DNA of 64,000 nt from Gibbula magus (lineage: Eukaryota > Mollusca > Gastropoda > Trochida > Trochidae): NCBI GenBank assembly GCA_936450465.1, contig OW388297.1:59090581-59154580 (forward strand). Direction: 5' to 3'. The number at the start of each line of letters is the position of its first letter. Position 1 is the stretch's first letter. Below, one piece after another: positions 10,240 to 21,879 of this stretch. The translations under genes were made by a program, and so were the position numbers. Under the pieces are notes generated by a model. It did not search any database and was not told the DNA's origin. It worked only from the letters and a program-made list of their open reading frames with translations.

Positions 10240-11412
10240 CATCAGTTGCAATAAACCTTATATTGGGTAGGCTATGGTTGTTTTGATATGTTACAAACCT
10301 TAAAGGGAATGGCCCTGCCCTGCTGAGCCAACAAATGAATCATATCATCATCCATCCTGCTACATCAGGCTATAAGGAGATTGTACGAGCCTAATACTGA
10401 TACACATAACCTCATATAGCAGGATGATCATGATTTAAATATTGTGTATAACTGCAAGACTCCCTTTCCCTTGTGGATACCATTCATTCTCAATGCCTTA
10501 CTCAGACCATCACATTGTCTGGGCCACCTTTCACTAGATGCTCATGGTAAAAACTCTTGTGTTTGTTCTGAAGTTAGAAACTCATCTCATTCAAATCTGT
10601 AAGATACTTTGGGCTCAAGTTGAAATGTTACAATCTGCAGGGGAGTAAGATTAAATGTATGACCAATATAGATTGCTTATAACTGGGCACTGGTTAGTTG
10701 AAAAAAGGGTCATAGTCAATGTTATTCAACAACTATTCCTCAATAAATTTTCCCAAAGGCGGGGAATATTGCCGACTCTGTCTGCTTGTTCTTCCTTAGT
10801 TCGGAGTAGGCAGAGCAGTCAATAGTGAAATAACATAAATTTTCCGTAATCTTGATGTTATGTAGAATGTAGTATTTACATATGTTAATCAATAAAAAAA
10901 ACTAGTATACGTAAGATAACCCTGTAATTAATCATGATGTTTTCTTGTTTGTTAAATTTGTTTTCTTAACCTTAGTTGTTTGTATCGGAGGCTCGCAAGA
11001 TTATCGGGGAAAACACGGGATGCGCGTACCCTCAAGGAACTCATACGAACATATTCAATGAACTATTTAACTGCGTTAACATTGTGTCAAACATTTAATA
11101 AGACTGAATAAAAATAATATACTAATTTACTTCAACATAATTTGAAACAACCATGCATGCATTAATATGACGAGTCCTGTCGGAACGAAATGTGTGAAAT
11201 GGAAACAAAAGTTAGATAATCTTTTCTAAACTAAGACGTTTATGTATAAAATATAATAATGTGGTAACACATGTACTTCGATAACGCCTTATGGCCAGCG
11301 CGAATGAATTTATATATATTTGGAAACATATTTTTTTCATTGCAACATTTGTACAGGAATCATCTTGTCCTAAGCAAGTGATCGTGTTTCATAACTCTAA
11401 CATAAATCATGA

Positions 11413-11445
<33 letters not shown>

Positions 11446-12070
11446 ACCTTTGTACTACTGACCTTGATGACCAATCCAATATATGCATACAAGTAACAGC
11501 TTATATTAACTAAACAATGTCACATACACTGTATGACTATACTTTGTCACTGATCAACTGTGACCAAAAAACGGTGAATGAAATGTGAGTTGTGGCAGAT
11601 GATCTCCTGTTGCAGACAATGGTTGATACGAGTTTGTTTTGATAACGAATTCCCGATTGGGACGAATTCGTTTTGATTGCGAATTTACCGATAGCCTTCG
11701 CCATGTGGCCCTGTACCCAGTTTATGTCACGTGACCTCGTTACCCGCCTTAAGACATTACGTGGTAAGGGTCTCGTTAACGGTGCCCAACTAGAGTAGAG
11801 AGAGTTCCGACTTGATCCCCTTTAAGATTCGCATTTCTCGGCTTCATCGGCTTCACTGTGCTACGCTAAATGATATCAAAGTTAGCATTAGTCAATGAAC
11901 TAACTGCTAAATTGTAACAGCAACAAAAAACAACACGGCATCACGGTTGCATGTAACTTCAATGCTTAAGCGAAATTCCAGCCAAAGTTCCCTCCCTTCG
12001 CTATTTTCGAGAAAGCCACTTCCTGTTTCCATAACCTTTACAATACGTGATATATGTTTGGTCAGTTCCA
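10240..12070. other. No gene recognised; simple repeat and weak hairpin
   Basis: No supported gene. A (TG)n microsatellite of about 12 repeats lies at 11414-11437. A weak inverted repeat (ATCCTGCTACATCAGG against CCTCATATAGCAGGAT) spans about 10340-10435. The rest is AT-rich without recognised motifs. Confidence 0.5.
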
Positions 12071-12571
12071 TAGTCCGGCAGTCAGCCCCTGTGACCGGAA
12101 TATTGCGTCAGTAGAAAATATTTTTGTTCATGGTGAACCCTATGGGTATATACTTGAGAAAACTGAATGATGACACTTTGTCATCGTTGAGGATTTTGAT
12201 TAATTAATGTTTTAGTTAGAGAGGATACACTCGTGATTTCAGTTATCCAGAGACATCAAGCAATTATATTTTAGTGTTCACAAAAATGAAATAAAATAAA
12301 GGCAGTAATATATCAATTGTTGTCTATTAGTATTATGAAAATAAGTACACTTTTTTGTGGAAAAAAATCGAAAGGCCAAAATGTTGATAAAGTGTCTGGA
12401 TAAACTTTTAAGGATAAGGTTTCTGAGCAAATTTGGTTTTCTTACACTAAAATTGTATTTATTGGTAATAATATACTTTTGATTATAATCACGATTTTTT
12501 AATCATAATCAAAAGAAATATTGATGAAGTTTCAGTTAGTATGTGTTTACTTTTGACAAATTCTGAAAAAG
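12071..12571 (+). repeat. Left ~500-bp terminal inverted repeat
   Basis: Pairs with 15503-16009. Divergence is spread as point changes and short indels, so the insertion is not recent. Confidence 0.8.
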
Positions 12572-12639
12572 ACCTTCATGTAACCACATAATATGATTAC
12601 TTGACATAAGAACAAGGACATTTTCTGGATAACAGCTTC

Positions 12640-14800
12640 TTTAATGTGAAAATACAAGACGTTTCGGAGTATATACTTACTCCACCATCAGGCGAAATGT
12701 AAGAAATATCAAAATGGTATACATGTATATAGTAAAGAAACCAATGGTGAGGAAACTCAATCAGATAAATTAATTGAGTTTTTAAGATTCATTACGCATG
12801 ATAGTGGTATACATGTAGGATTTGTGATACAAACATGATGAACATTAATAGTTGATTGCTAAATCAACAATGGCCCGTGGGCTTTATTGAAGTAGTGATT
12901 GGATAGTATTGGACAGTAATACACATTGGTAAAAGGAGGAAGGCCAATTGGCGTTATTGTAGATACAGGAACTGTTGATTGGATGTGAAATGCAGAAGAC
13001 ATGGTGATTGAGAGTGTAAAGTGGTTGGATGGTGAATGGATCTGATAAGTGTAGATGCCTCGGATAAGCTCTGACAAGAGTGAATGGATGGTAGTGTTGG
13101 TGCTCCTCATACTTGCCTCCGACAGAATATAGATGTTCGAGATGAGTGAGTTCCAAGTACATGGTAGGAATATTATAGGGCCGCGGTTCATTGCAGGTTG
13201 TTCCCTTGTTATGTCAATCGCGTCTGGGAGTTTTCTTTGGCGCCAGTTGTTTTTAATTGACAAGACTGTGGTAGCCTCCCAATTTATAGTGTGATCCTTG
13301 TTCAGAGTATGCTCAGATAGGGAGGATTTCTGGACTAGTGTGTTGACATTGGGAGTGACTATTGACCCACAAGGACTATTGCGATAACGAGAGTCTATTG
13401 TTACTAACTATTGCGATAGTGATCGTCTATTAATAACTATTACGATAGTTTACCAATAACCAAAACAGAAAAAACAGCATTTTATTGCCTTTACTTTGAA
13501 CTTTCTTCTTCCAAAGTGACAGATTTAGTACAAAAGCAACAAGAATGATAACTCTTACATCTTCCTGTTGTTATTTGTAGCTGTCAGTTATCTGTTTGGA
13601 GTGTTCCATCATTTTTCGAATCTAAAAGCTTCATTTGTGTGTAAATTTACTTTTAGGTTCAGGTAATCAACTGGATTGAATAAACTATTGAAACTATCGA
13701 TAGTTAGTCATGCTATCGATACTATTGGTCGATTTTTAAAATTTCTATCGATAAAGTACTATTGACACAGCAACAATTGCGATAAATCGATAGTTCCATA
13801 TATTGTTACACCCCTACGTGACCGCTTTATATCCCTTGATCCTTGTGTTGATAGGCTGCAGCATTTCTCTGATGTACTCTTGTCCACAGTGGCATGGAAT
13901 TTTGTAGATGAATCCTCTTGTGTTGGAGCTTGTAGGCTGGTTCCTCTGCTGTTGGCTTTAAGGAGCTGCTTTAGGGTCTTGCATAGGAAAATGTAACATA
14001 AATGCTGACTTTGTTCTTGATGAGGCAGGCGATCTTGTGGCTGATATAAAGCCGATGTATTTAGGGAATTGTTACTTGAATTGGTGACGGTTCAGGCTTG
14101 TTGGTGCACGTGGTGTCTCTTATGGTGAGTGTTTTCATGATCGTCTTGATGACTGGGCTTGCTGGATATTCATTGAGTTGGGTAAATGTGTCCTTTCGAC
14201 GTTTTCTTTATTCAGGACATCAGGTTTGACACATCTTGTGAGTGTGGCTATGCTTGATTAGTGGATGATAACAGGAATTGTATTGGGTGTACTGGTCAGT
14301 GTGTGTGTTGGCGTGCGATAGACAGATGATCTCAGTCCAAGCACAGTAGCTTGCAAGAAGACATCTGAGAAGTGGAGATGGTGATCAGTTTCTGTTTCTA
14401 TGGTCAACCTGATTCTTGGATGCTGGGCGTTGAGATATTGTAGGAGATGATGGATATGGTAGTGAAGGTGTCATTAACCTTGTTGAACTAGCAAAGCGAC
14501 TGAATAGGAGCATTAGAGAGTGCTGGTTCTTGGAAGGATGTCATGAAAATCTGTTATTAGGGAAGACAGTTGTAAGCGCATTGGAAGTCCGTGGATCTTG
14601 TCAGTGACGATAAAATAGAAGAAGACCATTTCGAAGCAGCTGATGGTTAACATGGTGTCGAACTGTTCAACGCGGATGTGGAGCTTGGTGGCTTCTAGGG
14701 TTTTCTGTTGAGGGATATGTCGGTGAAGAGATCGACAAAATCGTAACTTATCATCGTGTCTGTGAGAAAAGTCCTACATCATCGACTCATCATCTTGCGC
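12640..14800 (-). pseudogene. Penelope-like retroelement, RT C-terminus and GIY-YIG endonuclease, decayed
   Basis: Read on the minus strand, 14.8 to 14.3 kb gives decayed reverse-transcriptase sequence, with KIHGLPM (near 14590) resembling the GLPMGSPLSPL region and FNKVNDTFT where Y(V)DDTF is expected. Then follow LQYLNAQHPRIRLTIETE and SVYRTPTHT, typical of Penelope elements after the RT core. Next is a GIY-YIG start, GFIYKIPCHCGQEYI (13.9-13.8 kb), and after an insertion LPDAIDITREQPAMNR (13.2 kb), the EAI...MNRD part of the same nuclease. Many stops and frameshifts are present. Sequence at 12630-12700 containing GACGTTTCGG and CACCATCAGGC looks like its repeat terminus. The element lies inside the long-TIR element. 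Confidence 0.75.
13360..13817. mobile_element. hAT-like non-autonomous insertion in the Penelope element
   Basis: This ~458-bp block interrupts the Penelope nuclease between the ...KGYKAV part and the following residues. The right end, read inward, starts TAGGGGTGTAACAATA, a form common at hAT termini. The flanks share GTGAC (13355-13359 and 13818-13822). The interior is rich in TATCGATA and ATTGCGATA repeats in both orientations. The left terminus is less well conserved, so its edge is approximate. Confidence 0.6.
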
Positions 14801-14805
14801 CAACT

Positions 14806-15502
14806 GTGCTGCAAAAATGGACCTTTTGGACATAATTCATTCTTGCAATCAACATGTTATCTTGCATCTGTATATCACTCAATGCTTCGTTTATTCGACA
14901 GAAAAGACAGTGTTCTTTAACATGAAACACATTATTGTCTGTACAACTGCGCTATTTCGTTGGAGAAGCCGAGCAACTGTTTTTGTTTGTTGTTTTCGTT
15001 GTCTCTGTTATTTTTGTCTTTGCTGTTTTGTTTTTATGTATGAATAGATACACATGACCTATGAAATAACAAGGTGTTTGATGTTCCTGTTTAAAAAAAA
15101 TGTTGCAATGTCTCGCCTACACCATTAGTGTTATCTGAATATGAATATTTGAATATGTGCAAGCCCACACTTTTAAATGTCACTTTTCAGGTCATTGTAG
15201 TTACACATTCAGTTTAGGAAACATTCTTGCTTTTTCTTAAAGGGAGACTCTTTTCAACCAATAACTTTAACTCCAAATTGCCCAATTTCAGTGCCCGTTT
15301 TGTGTTTAAATCTTTGATCTAAAGTGACTATTTCGTCTTTTTGTCTTTTGCAAATCGACTATTTGTGATAAATGTGTTGCTTGGTGAATAAATAAATTCA
15401 TTTCAATAGAAAATAAAAATGGTAAATTGTTTTTTTAAAAAAAAAACGCACTATAGAATCTTAAAAAATCACCATTTTCTCACCACAAGAAGTGAAATGG
15501 TT
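14806..15502. other. Interior of long-TIR element, nothing recognised
   Basis: A plus-strand ORF at 14817-15047 gives a Phe/Cys/Leu-rich 76-residue peptide without a recognisable domain; I do not support it as a gene. A/T homopolymers lie near 15430. Confidence 0.4.
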
Positions 15503-16009
15503 TCAGAATTTGTCAAAAGTAAATAAATATAAATACTAACTGAAACTTGATCACTATTTCTTTTCATTATGATTCAATAATCGTAATTATAATCTGAAGT
15601 AAATTATTACATCATTAAATCAAATTTTACTGTAAGAAATCCAAATTTGCTCTGAAACCTCGTTTATCGAGACACATTATCAACATTTTGGCCTTCCGAT
15701 TTTTCCCCACAAAAAAGTGTACTTATTTTCACAATACTAATAGACAACAATTGATATGCAACTGCCTTTATTTTTTTATTTATTTTTTTTGAACACTGAC
15801 ATATAATTACTTGATGTATCTTAATAACTGAAATAACGAGTGAACCCTATCTACTTAAAACATTAATTATTCAAAATCCTCAACGTTGACAGAGTGTTAT
15901 CATTCAGTTTACTATAGTATATGACCACAAGGTTCAATATCTGTAAAAACATTTTCTATGGACGCATTTTCCAACCTAGTGTGGAATTCGGGGTTTGGCT
16001 GCCGGACTA
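15503..16009 (-). repeat. Right ~500-bp terminal inverted repeat
   Basis: Reverse-complement partner of 12071-12571, ending CTGCCGGACTA at 15999-16009. An A/T-rich run near 15765-15790 marks the main length difference from the left arm. Confidence 0.8.
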
Positions 16010-16049
16010 CCATGTCAGAAAAAGAAAAAAAAGGTAAAGGTAAAATAAA

Positions 16050-16394
16050 ATAAGATATAGTCGCAAGCGACAACAAACGGCTTCAGCGCATAAATGCTTC
16101 AATTATTCAAAATATTAGCAATAAAGACATATTTCAAATGTTATTGCACATTTTTTAAAACAAGTTTAAATTCTCTAGCACATCTCTATAAGTAGTAATA
16201 CCCTAAGGTTACATGTTAAAATCGAACAAATGTAAAGAAAATCAAAATGGCGTCAACACCACAACTTCGCAATGGTAACATATTTGCTTGTCTAGTTAAT
16301 AAGCAACTTTTAAAACAAGTTACAAGTCTGCAGTATGTCTCTATGAATATTTAGACCAAAAATTAACATGTCAAAATGTTTGATCTTTCATTTT
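16050..16394 (-). repeat. Interspersed module with GTCGCAAG-GACAA start
   Basis: Begins GTCGCAAGCGACAACAA and ATTCAGCG-like text, continuing with TAAATGCTTCAATTATT and TGCACATTTTTTAAAACAAG. The same series is seen near 25575-25740, 21885, 22765 and, in the opposite orientation, 31430-31575, where it abuts an R1.4 start. It is a non-coding companion of the R1.4 repeat. Confidence 0.6.
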
Positions 16395-17000
16395 CACAAG
16401 TACAACACCACCAGTGACCCACGAGGATTCTATCCTCTTCTCAACAGCCAGTTGTCTAGTCTTCTTGGCAAATATGGATCTGGTTTTGGTGAGATGAATG
16501 AATGATTGAAGATGCGAGAAGAATTGAAAGGCCTAAAGTTAGAACATCCCTCCGTCTTGTCCTATTGGGCAAAATGCCTCGTCTGCTCGCATTGCTCACG
16601 AACATCACGATGATGGGGCGAGGATAAGGTTGTGGAGACAGGGGATGCTTTGGCACTCTGTGACTTATGTCAATTTCATCTGGAGATAGATCGACCCCGA
16701 TTGATTTGGATAACTCGATTATCATACTATCTGTCTTTTCCCCTGCAGATTCAGGTATCCCCATTGCCCTGATATTGTTGCGATGTGCGTACTGCTCGGA
16801 GCGGTCGAGTTTTTTCCTGTTCGGTTAGTTGAACTGTTCACATGATTGAGTGTAGGTGTTACTTCATCTTTTATCATTGGACGTATAGCAGATTGCCCAA
16901 TAGCAGTCGCAACACTCTCATTCATAAAAGTGATTAGAAGTTGGCCTATTAACTGACCATGTGCGTCGTCGATCACATTACTCACATTTGTGATTTGTGT
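16395..17000 (-). pseudogene. Orphan LINE ORF1 (L1-like RRM protein) remnant
   Basis: On the minus strand, LDRSEQYAHRNNIRAMGIPE (across about 16810-16750) is followed by SMIIELSKSIGVDLSPDEID, ISHRVPKH and PRPIIVMFVSNASRRGIL, then LTKTRSIFAKKTRQL and SSWVTGGVVLVK near 16395-16490. This order matches the RRM and C-terminal domain of L1-type ORF1 nucleic-acid-binding proteins. At least two frame changes break it. It differs in sequence from the ORF1 at 37792-38585, so it comes from another LINE family. No ORF2 of that family is adjacent. Confidence 0.65.
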
Positions 17001-17159
17001 GGGATCCTATGGACCATATTGCTTGTATCGAGAAACGATAAATCACTTGAAGTGTCGTTAGAAAGTTCTAACGTCCTCGTGCTTTAACTATAATAGTTCA
17101 GGGCAAAACTATACTTTATTACAAAACACATTGGGGTACAGCGAACTTTATTTCTTAAA
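17001..17159. other. Short unassigned spacer
   Basis: No motif recognised between the orphan ORF1 and the LINE ORF2 fragment. Confidence 0.35.
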
Positions 17160-18290
17160 TATAGACACACTTAATACTTTCTACAATATGTCGGGATTAC
17201 GGATTAATATAGATTAGACTAAAGCAATCTGGATTGGCTCTAAAGCAGGTAGCAGAGATATTCTTTGTGAAGATTTGAACATAGAATGGCAAAACAAGAT
17301 AATTTGAAGTTTTAGGAATTAAATTTACACCGGATTTAAGTGATTTGTGGGTAATCAATACAAGAAAAAATATTTGAAGAAATTAAAAAAAATTGATAGG
17401 CAAAATTACAATTATCAAAAGATTGGCTCTTTCAACATTGGTTCACATCTTTAATTCCTTACCTAACCCGCCTGATGAATTTATCACTTCCCTTGAAAGA
17501 GTATTTTTCAGATTTATTTGGAATGACAAAATGACAAAATCAAAGGACCTTATTGAAAAAAGATTATGCAGAAGGAGGTTTACGTATGAATAATATTAAA
17601 GGGGTAGTAGCACGTTTTTTTTTCGGTGAAATAAGTCGAAATGTATTTTACAAAATTTCACCAATGGTAAAACACCCTTCCCTCTTCGGAAAAAAAAAAA
17701 AAAAAAATGAGTGTACATGTTTCCCTAACGCCATGGGAATCGTTTTTGTTATTCGAAATGATAAAATGTATTCACAATAAAATGACCGTCGTACGGATAA
17801 TTGGTTTGTGTAATAAGATGTTTTACTCTCTAAAGTAAATATAAATGACAAGCCATGATAAGTGGGAAATTTGAAAAAAATAAAATTTGCAAAAAACGTG
17901 CTACTGCCCCTTTCAGACCTTTGAAAATGCAGTTGTAAAGTTGTCTACACTAAAACGCTATTTGAAAAAAAAGAATATAAGTAATCCATGTAACCTACAA
18001 GTAAATGAAATAGTAAGATATGGAGCAAAGTTTCAGAATATTATTAAAACTGACAATCCTTTTGGAAAGATGTTTTAATGGCATGGAAATTATATTGTAT
18101 CAAAGATTCCATAGATGGTGATAACATCAACAGGATCTTAGCACAGCCATTATGGATACTGAATACTAATTTTAAAAAACAAATCATTATATTAAACACT
18201 TGGCACATAATGGAATATTGACACTTAAGCATCTTTGTAATGAACATGGTTTTATGTCTTTTGAAGAGCTGAAGCTTGTCAACAAGTTTA
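17160..18290 (+). pseudogene. LINE ORF2 fragment, plus strand, split by a MITE
   Basis: Internal piece of the same LINE family as 32885-38648. It runs from just past the RT active site (NMSGLRINID then TKAIWIGSKAGSRDILCED) through LVHIFNSLPNPPDEFITSLE and RFIWND to KKDYAEGGLRMNNIK, is then interrupted by the 312-bp MITE at 17600, and resumes with KLSTLKRYLKKKNISNPCN, continuing to an EELKL-like end near 18285. Stops and frameshifts are frequent. Neither the 5' end nor the A-rich 3' end is present. Confidence 0.85.
17600..17911. mobile_element. 312-bp MITE with TTAA target, inserted in LINE ORF2
   Basis: Termini AGGGGTAGTAGCACGTTTTT (left) and the reverse complement of AGGGGCAGTAGCACGTTTTT (right). 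The flanks are TTAA (17596-17599) and TTCA (17912-17915). The intact LINE at the same place reads ATATTAAAACCTTT, so removing the MITE and one 4-bp copy restores it; this supports a TTAA duplication with one later mutation. Non-coding; same family as 23499-23853. Confidence 0.85.
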
Positions 18291-18835
18291 ATTTTTAATA
18301 GCTTTTTTTAAATAGTTTATTAGTCCGTGCAAAAAATTTAAAATGAAAATCTAAGAGTTTTACATCTTTCAAATTCCTTCTGCAAGTATTAAAAATCATA
18401 TGCCAATTGAAATCAGTGTCATGAAATAAATGTTACCATTTTTGGCAGATATGAGGTTTAACCTTGTCAAAATTTTTTAGTTTATCATAGAAAAGTCTTG
18501 AACCTTTTTTCAAATTCATAAACTCTTTAGGAAAAAGGTTTCATCCAAATCATTGGTATGTATATATCTCTGTTGTTGTACAGTCAGTTTCCAAGTTTCA
18601 GGTAAAATATATATAATATAACCTAGATCCATCCATGTATATGTACCTCTTAACTCAAACTTAAGCTTTAGCTCTTCAAAACCATGTTCATTACAAAATA
18701 CGCTTAATTGTCAATATTCCATTATTTGCCCAGTGTTTAATACAATGATTTGGTTTTTAAAATTAGTTTTCAGTTTCCATAATGGTTTGGTTAAGATCCT
18801 GTTGATGTTATCTTCATCATGGTATTTTTGTGTAT
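18291..18835 (-). pseudogene. LINE ORF2 fragment, minus strand
   Basis: Minus-strand translation gives NINRILTKPLW, FEELKLKFELRGTY, MDLGYIIYILPETWK, RYIHTN, KKGSRLFYDKL, KPHICQKW and DFNWHMIFN in the order of the C-terminal part of the LINE ORF2 (compare 33.97-33.5 kb). It overlaps in content with the plus-strand fragment just to its left, so the two form a partial inverted repeat. It lacks the zinc knuckle and 3' end. Confidence 0.85.
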
Positions 18836-21800
18836 GATACACGTATAGAGCAATGGCGCGGATGTATTCACCGAGTGTAGACTACTTTACACTAAAGGAG
18901 ACACGTATAGGACCATTGGCGAGCGAGCACAAGAACACAAGGATAAAGACCGAAGGTTGATGTACTCGTTGACAGTGTAATGCACTGAGTGGCGTTCTTG
19001 AGCAACTGTATACTTTAATACTACAGTACGGTAACCACGCCTCTTTCTTCTGAAAGGAGGTAACACTTATCCAGTGACAAGGTAACAGATAAAATTGATG
19101 GGTAAAATAACTCACAAAGCACATAAATCAATACAATTTCTTAAATAACGAATTTTTAAAGTTCAGGGGTATCTAGTTTCACTGCAATTGTAGTGTTTGG
19201 CTGAAACCACTCATTTACAAACTGAATCTATCTTATGTGCAAAACAGGGTCGGTGACAACTAACAAGTTAGTCGTCCTTGTATAGTTAATCTTACATTAA
19301 TGTTAAACAAATAGTCAGCTGCCAACTGCTGGTATGAGACTACTAAATCCCGGTACAGGTACACGCCAATACTCGGATATATGATGTCTGCACCGGATGA
19401 CATAAGGCTCGTGATATATCTGAACTTACACCAACCGAGTTCATGGAACGTACTGAAAGTGTTCAAAGGCATTTCGAAATAGTGTGGTAAAACAAGATAA
19501 GTATTGGGGATGTTACACGTTCTTTAATTGTTTCTCACAAGGTTTCTGTGCTATTTCCTGCTATTCCGTCAGGTTGATATGTTAAAGTGATCCACATATT
19601 TTATTTAGTTGGAGTCACATACGTCAAACGTTATCTGTTGTGTTATGGTATCGCGAAGTACTGCCCGTTGCTAAAATTTCGATTTCAATGTTAATCTGTT
19701 TTCTAAAGTGACAATGATGTACCATTCTTTTCAAGTTAGTTTTAATCATAACAAGATTCAGAATGTGACGTTCATTTGGAAAACGCAATATGTTAGACCG
19801 AACTTCTCAATGGATGAGGAAATTACTAAAGAAGTTGAAACCATAAACATTTAAGTATAACACTACAAAGCGACTCCTCTTGCGGTGAAAATGTTAATTG
19901 ATATGCTAAAGAAAATTAGCCCAAGAAAAGTTAAAAATATTGTTTATCTCGTAAAATACGATATACCTTATTACACCTTTCATTTTACCACTTTCTGGCT
20001 ACTGCTGTCGGAAAATATATTTCTAATATATTAAATGTATATATGTTTCAATGAAAACTAAGTGACGGTCTCATACATGTGTAGTATGCCGACAATCGTG
20101 GCTCTATCTCACTTATGTACTCGTTACAATACCTACACGCTAAAAAAGTCTGTCTTCATATCTACTTTATTAAAGTTTCCAAAAGTTTGACTTAATGGCT
20201 TCAGCAAGCCAAGATCGATTGTCCGGTTTTCGACCATGACCATGATTTTGAATGGTTGTATTTTCGTTATACTGAACTGATTGACTCTAAACTTGTTATT
20301 TTCGGTTAAAGTTGATCATTCTCAATTAGATAACACAAATTATAACATTGAACAAAAATGTGACCTTTCCAACATGTTTATGCCCCTTTAAAAATGATAT
20401 ATATGAGATAAACGTTTATATATTTCCGACCGGTTTCAAAACACGGACTTTCAGGGTAAGTTATAAACTAAGAAACTATACCAACATAATTTTTTTTCCA
20501 AAAATATCATATTAGAGTTTTCATTGGGAACTTTATATGTACCCAGTGAAAAACCATGTATCTTCCGTATTATTGACTTTGGTCATTGTAACCCCCAAAA
20601 CCCTGAATTACAAAAGACTTGCTTTCTACGGATAGTGTCATGTTTCAATTTTGGACTTATGTCTTACGCCTGTAAGTACGATCAATTTCGTCCCTCATTT
20701 TCGAATATATATTTGGCTTACAAGGGTTAAATGCAGTGATAATAGGTAAGGCTACCAAATTGGGTCCTGTTCTCTTTGTTTTGAAAGTTCTTCCCTGTTA
20801 AAAGAACGGACGTTTGATATAGGATCCAAAATGATGTTGTCAGGCCCACGAATCAGGGTAAGCTCTGGTTTTTAATCATAACTCAAATGCTCTCGGCCTC
20901 CAGTTTAGAATAGATGGGTTTGATACTATATGGTACATATTCTACGGGCTGGAGAATATGAATTATATTTTTATATGGCGCGGGTAGTCTTAATATTGTA
21001 TGGAATCTGTTGGTTTTTAATGGATATCCTTTCTATTTGTCCCGCTTGAATATTTAAGAAATAGATTTAATAATGTGTTTGTCCACTGGCTTATAAACGG
21101 TTTGAAAGGGGCAAGTTAAACTGGTATAAATGGCGGAGCTTGTCGACGGCATTTATACTACAGTTTAACCTGAACTTTTCGCATTTTCACATGCAAATGT
21201 TATAGGGACATTGACGTCATCATCGGCACTGTGAGAACTGCATTTCCTAATTTGTCTGAGGTGCATGCATATGTCGTGCAACAGTATTTATAAGCGTCGT
21301 GCTTGAATCACGAACATGCATGATAAGTACGTTTTTATTTAGAAATATTTAGCACTAATATATTTCATTGCCTATAAAGACGGAGTTTTTAATGATAGTC
21401 AGTTCACACAATCGCTTCATCATGGACAGTACTAGGACAAGTACAGTATTCATTCAGGAAGATATTTTTACCTTTTTTTACTAGTCAATACTTATTATGA
21501 TTATATATACTTATATTTAAATTGGTTTATTTAATAACCATCGTTTCCATCATGTTAACTGACAAGAGTTGTAATATATATTCTTTCATATGTCTAATGT
21601 GCATCACGTCTATATTGCATATAAATTATTTTAGGTTATATTATTGCAGCAACCATATTGTTCCCAGATAGTCTGGGAAAGGATTTAGCACAACCTTGTA
21701 CATCGCTCGGTGCTGTGTTTCAATACAAGGCTTACAGTGAGACGACCCTGCAGCCTTCAACCTCTATAACAAACACTCTAAAAAGGTAAATAATTCCATG

Positions 21801-21879
21801 TCAGTCTATGTCTCTCTTTATAACTTCTGAATACAATCTTTTTGATATCCTGGGGGAAAACAGAAACCTCAAAATACAG
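18836..21879. other. Three kilobases with no recognised gene or repeat
   Basis: AT-rich DNA with only short open frames on both strands. Phrases such as TTGTCCGGTTTTCGACCATG (near 20219) resemble text near 26985 and 28085, suggesting old dispersed repeats. No splice-bounded exon series, tRNA or domain was seen. Confidence 0.5.

Larger units (their letters stand above)
12071..16009. mobile_element. 3.9-kb element with ~500-bp terminal inverted repeats
   Basis: The left arm 12071-12571 and right arm 15503-16009 are reverse complements at roughly 85% identity by eye. Both begin TAGTCCGGCAG and share CTGAATGAT, GTTGAGGATTTTGA, CAATTGTTGTCTATTAGTAT, AAGTACACTTTTTTGTGG and AGTTTCAGTTAGTAT. TA at each outer edge could be a Tc1/mariner-type TA duplication with termini GTCCGGCAG. 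No transposase was recognised; the interior is occupied by a Penelope-like retroelement and unassigned DNA. Confidence 0.8.

Noticed and set aside
12859..13263. 134-codon minus-strand ORF as a host gene
   Set aside because: Its sequence matches the second part of a Penelope GIY-YIG nuclease, and the surrounding frames carry the rest.
14817..15047. Small Phe/Cys-rich ORF as membrane peptide
   Set aside because: Low-complexity T-rich translation within a transposon interior; no start context or homology to support it.
17160..18835. Twin-priming 5' inversion of a LINE
   Set aside because: The order of inverted and direct parts and the absence of a 3' tail do not fit that mechanism.
18836..19500. 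Possible host exons on the minus strand (80 and 70 codons)
   Set aside because: No splice-site pairs, domain or repeat of codon pattern; chance ORFs in non-repetitive DNA.
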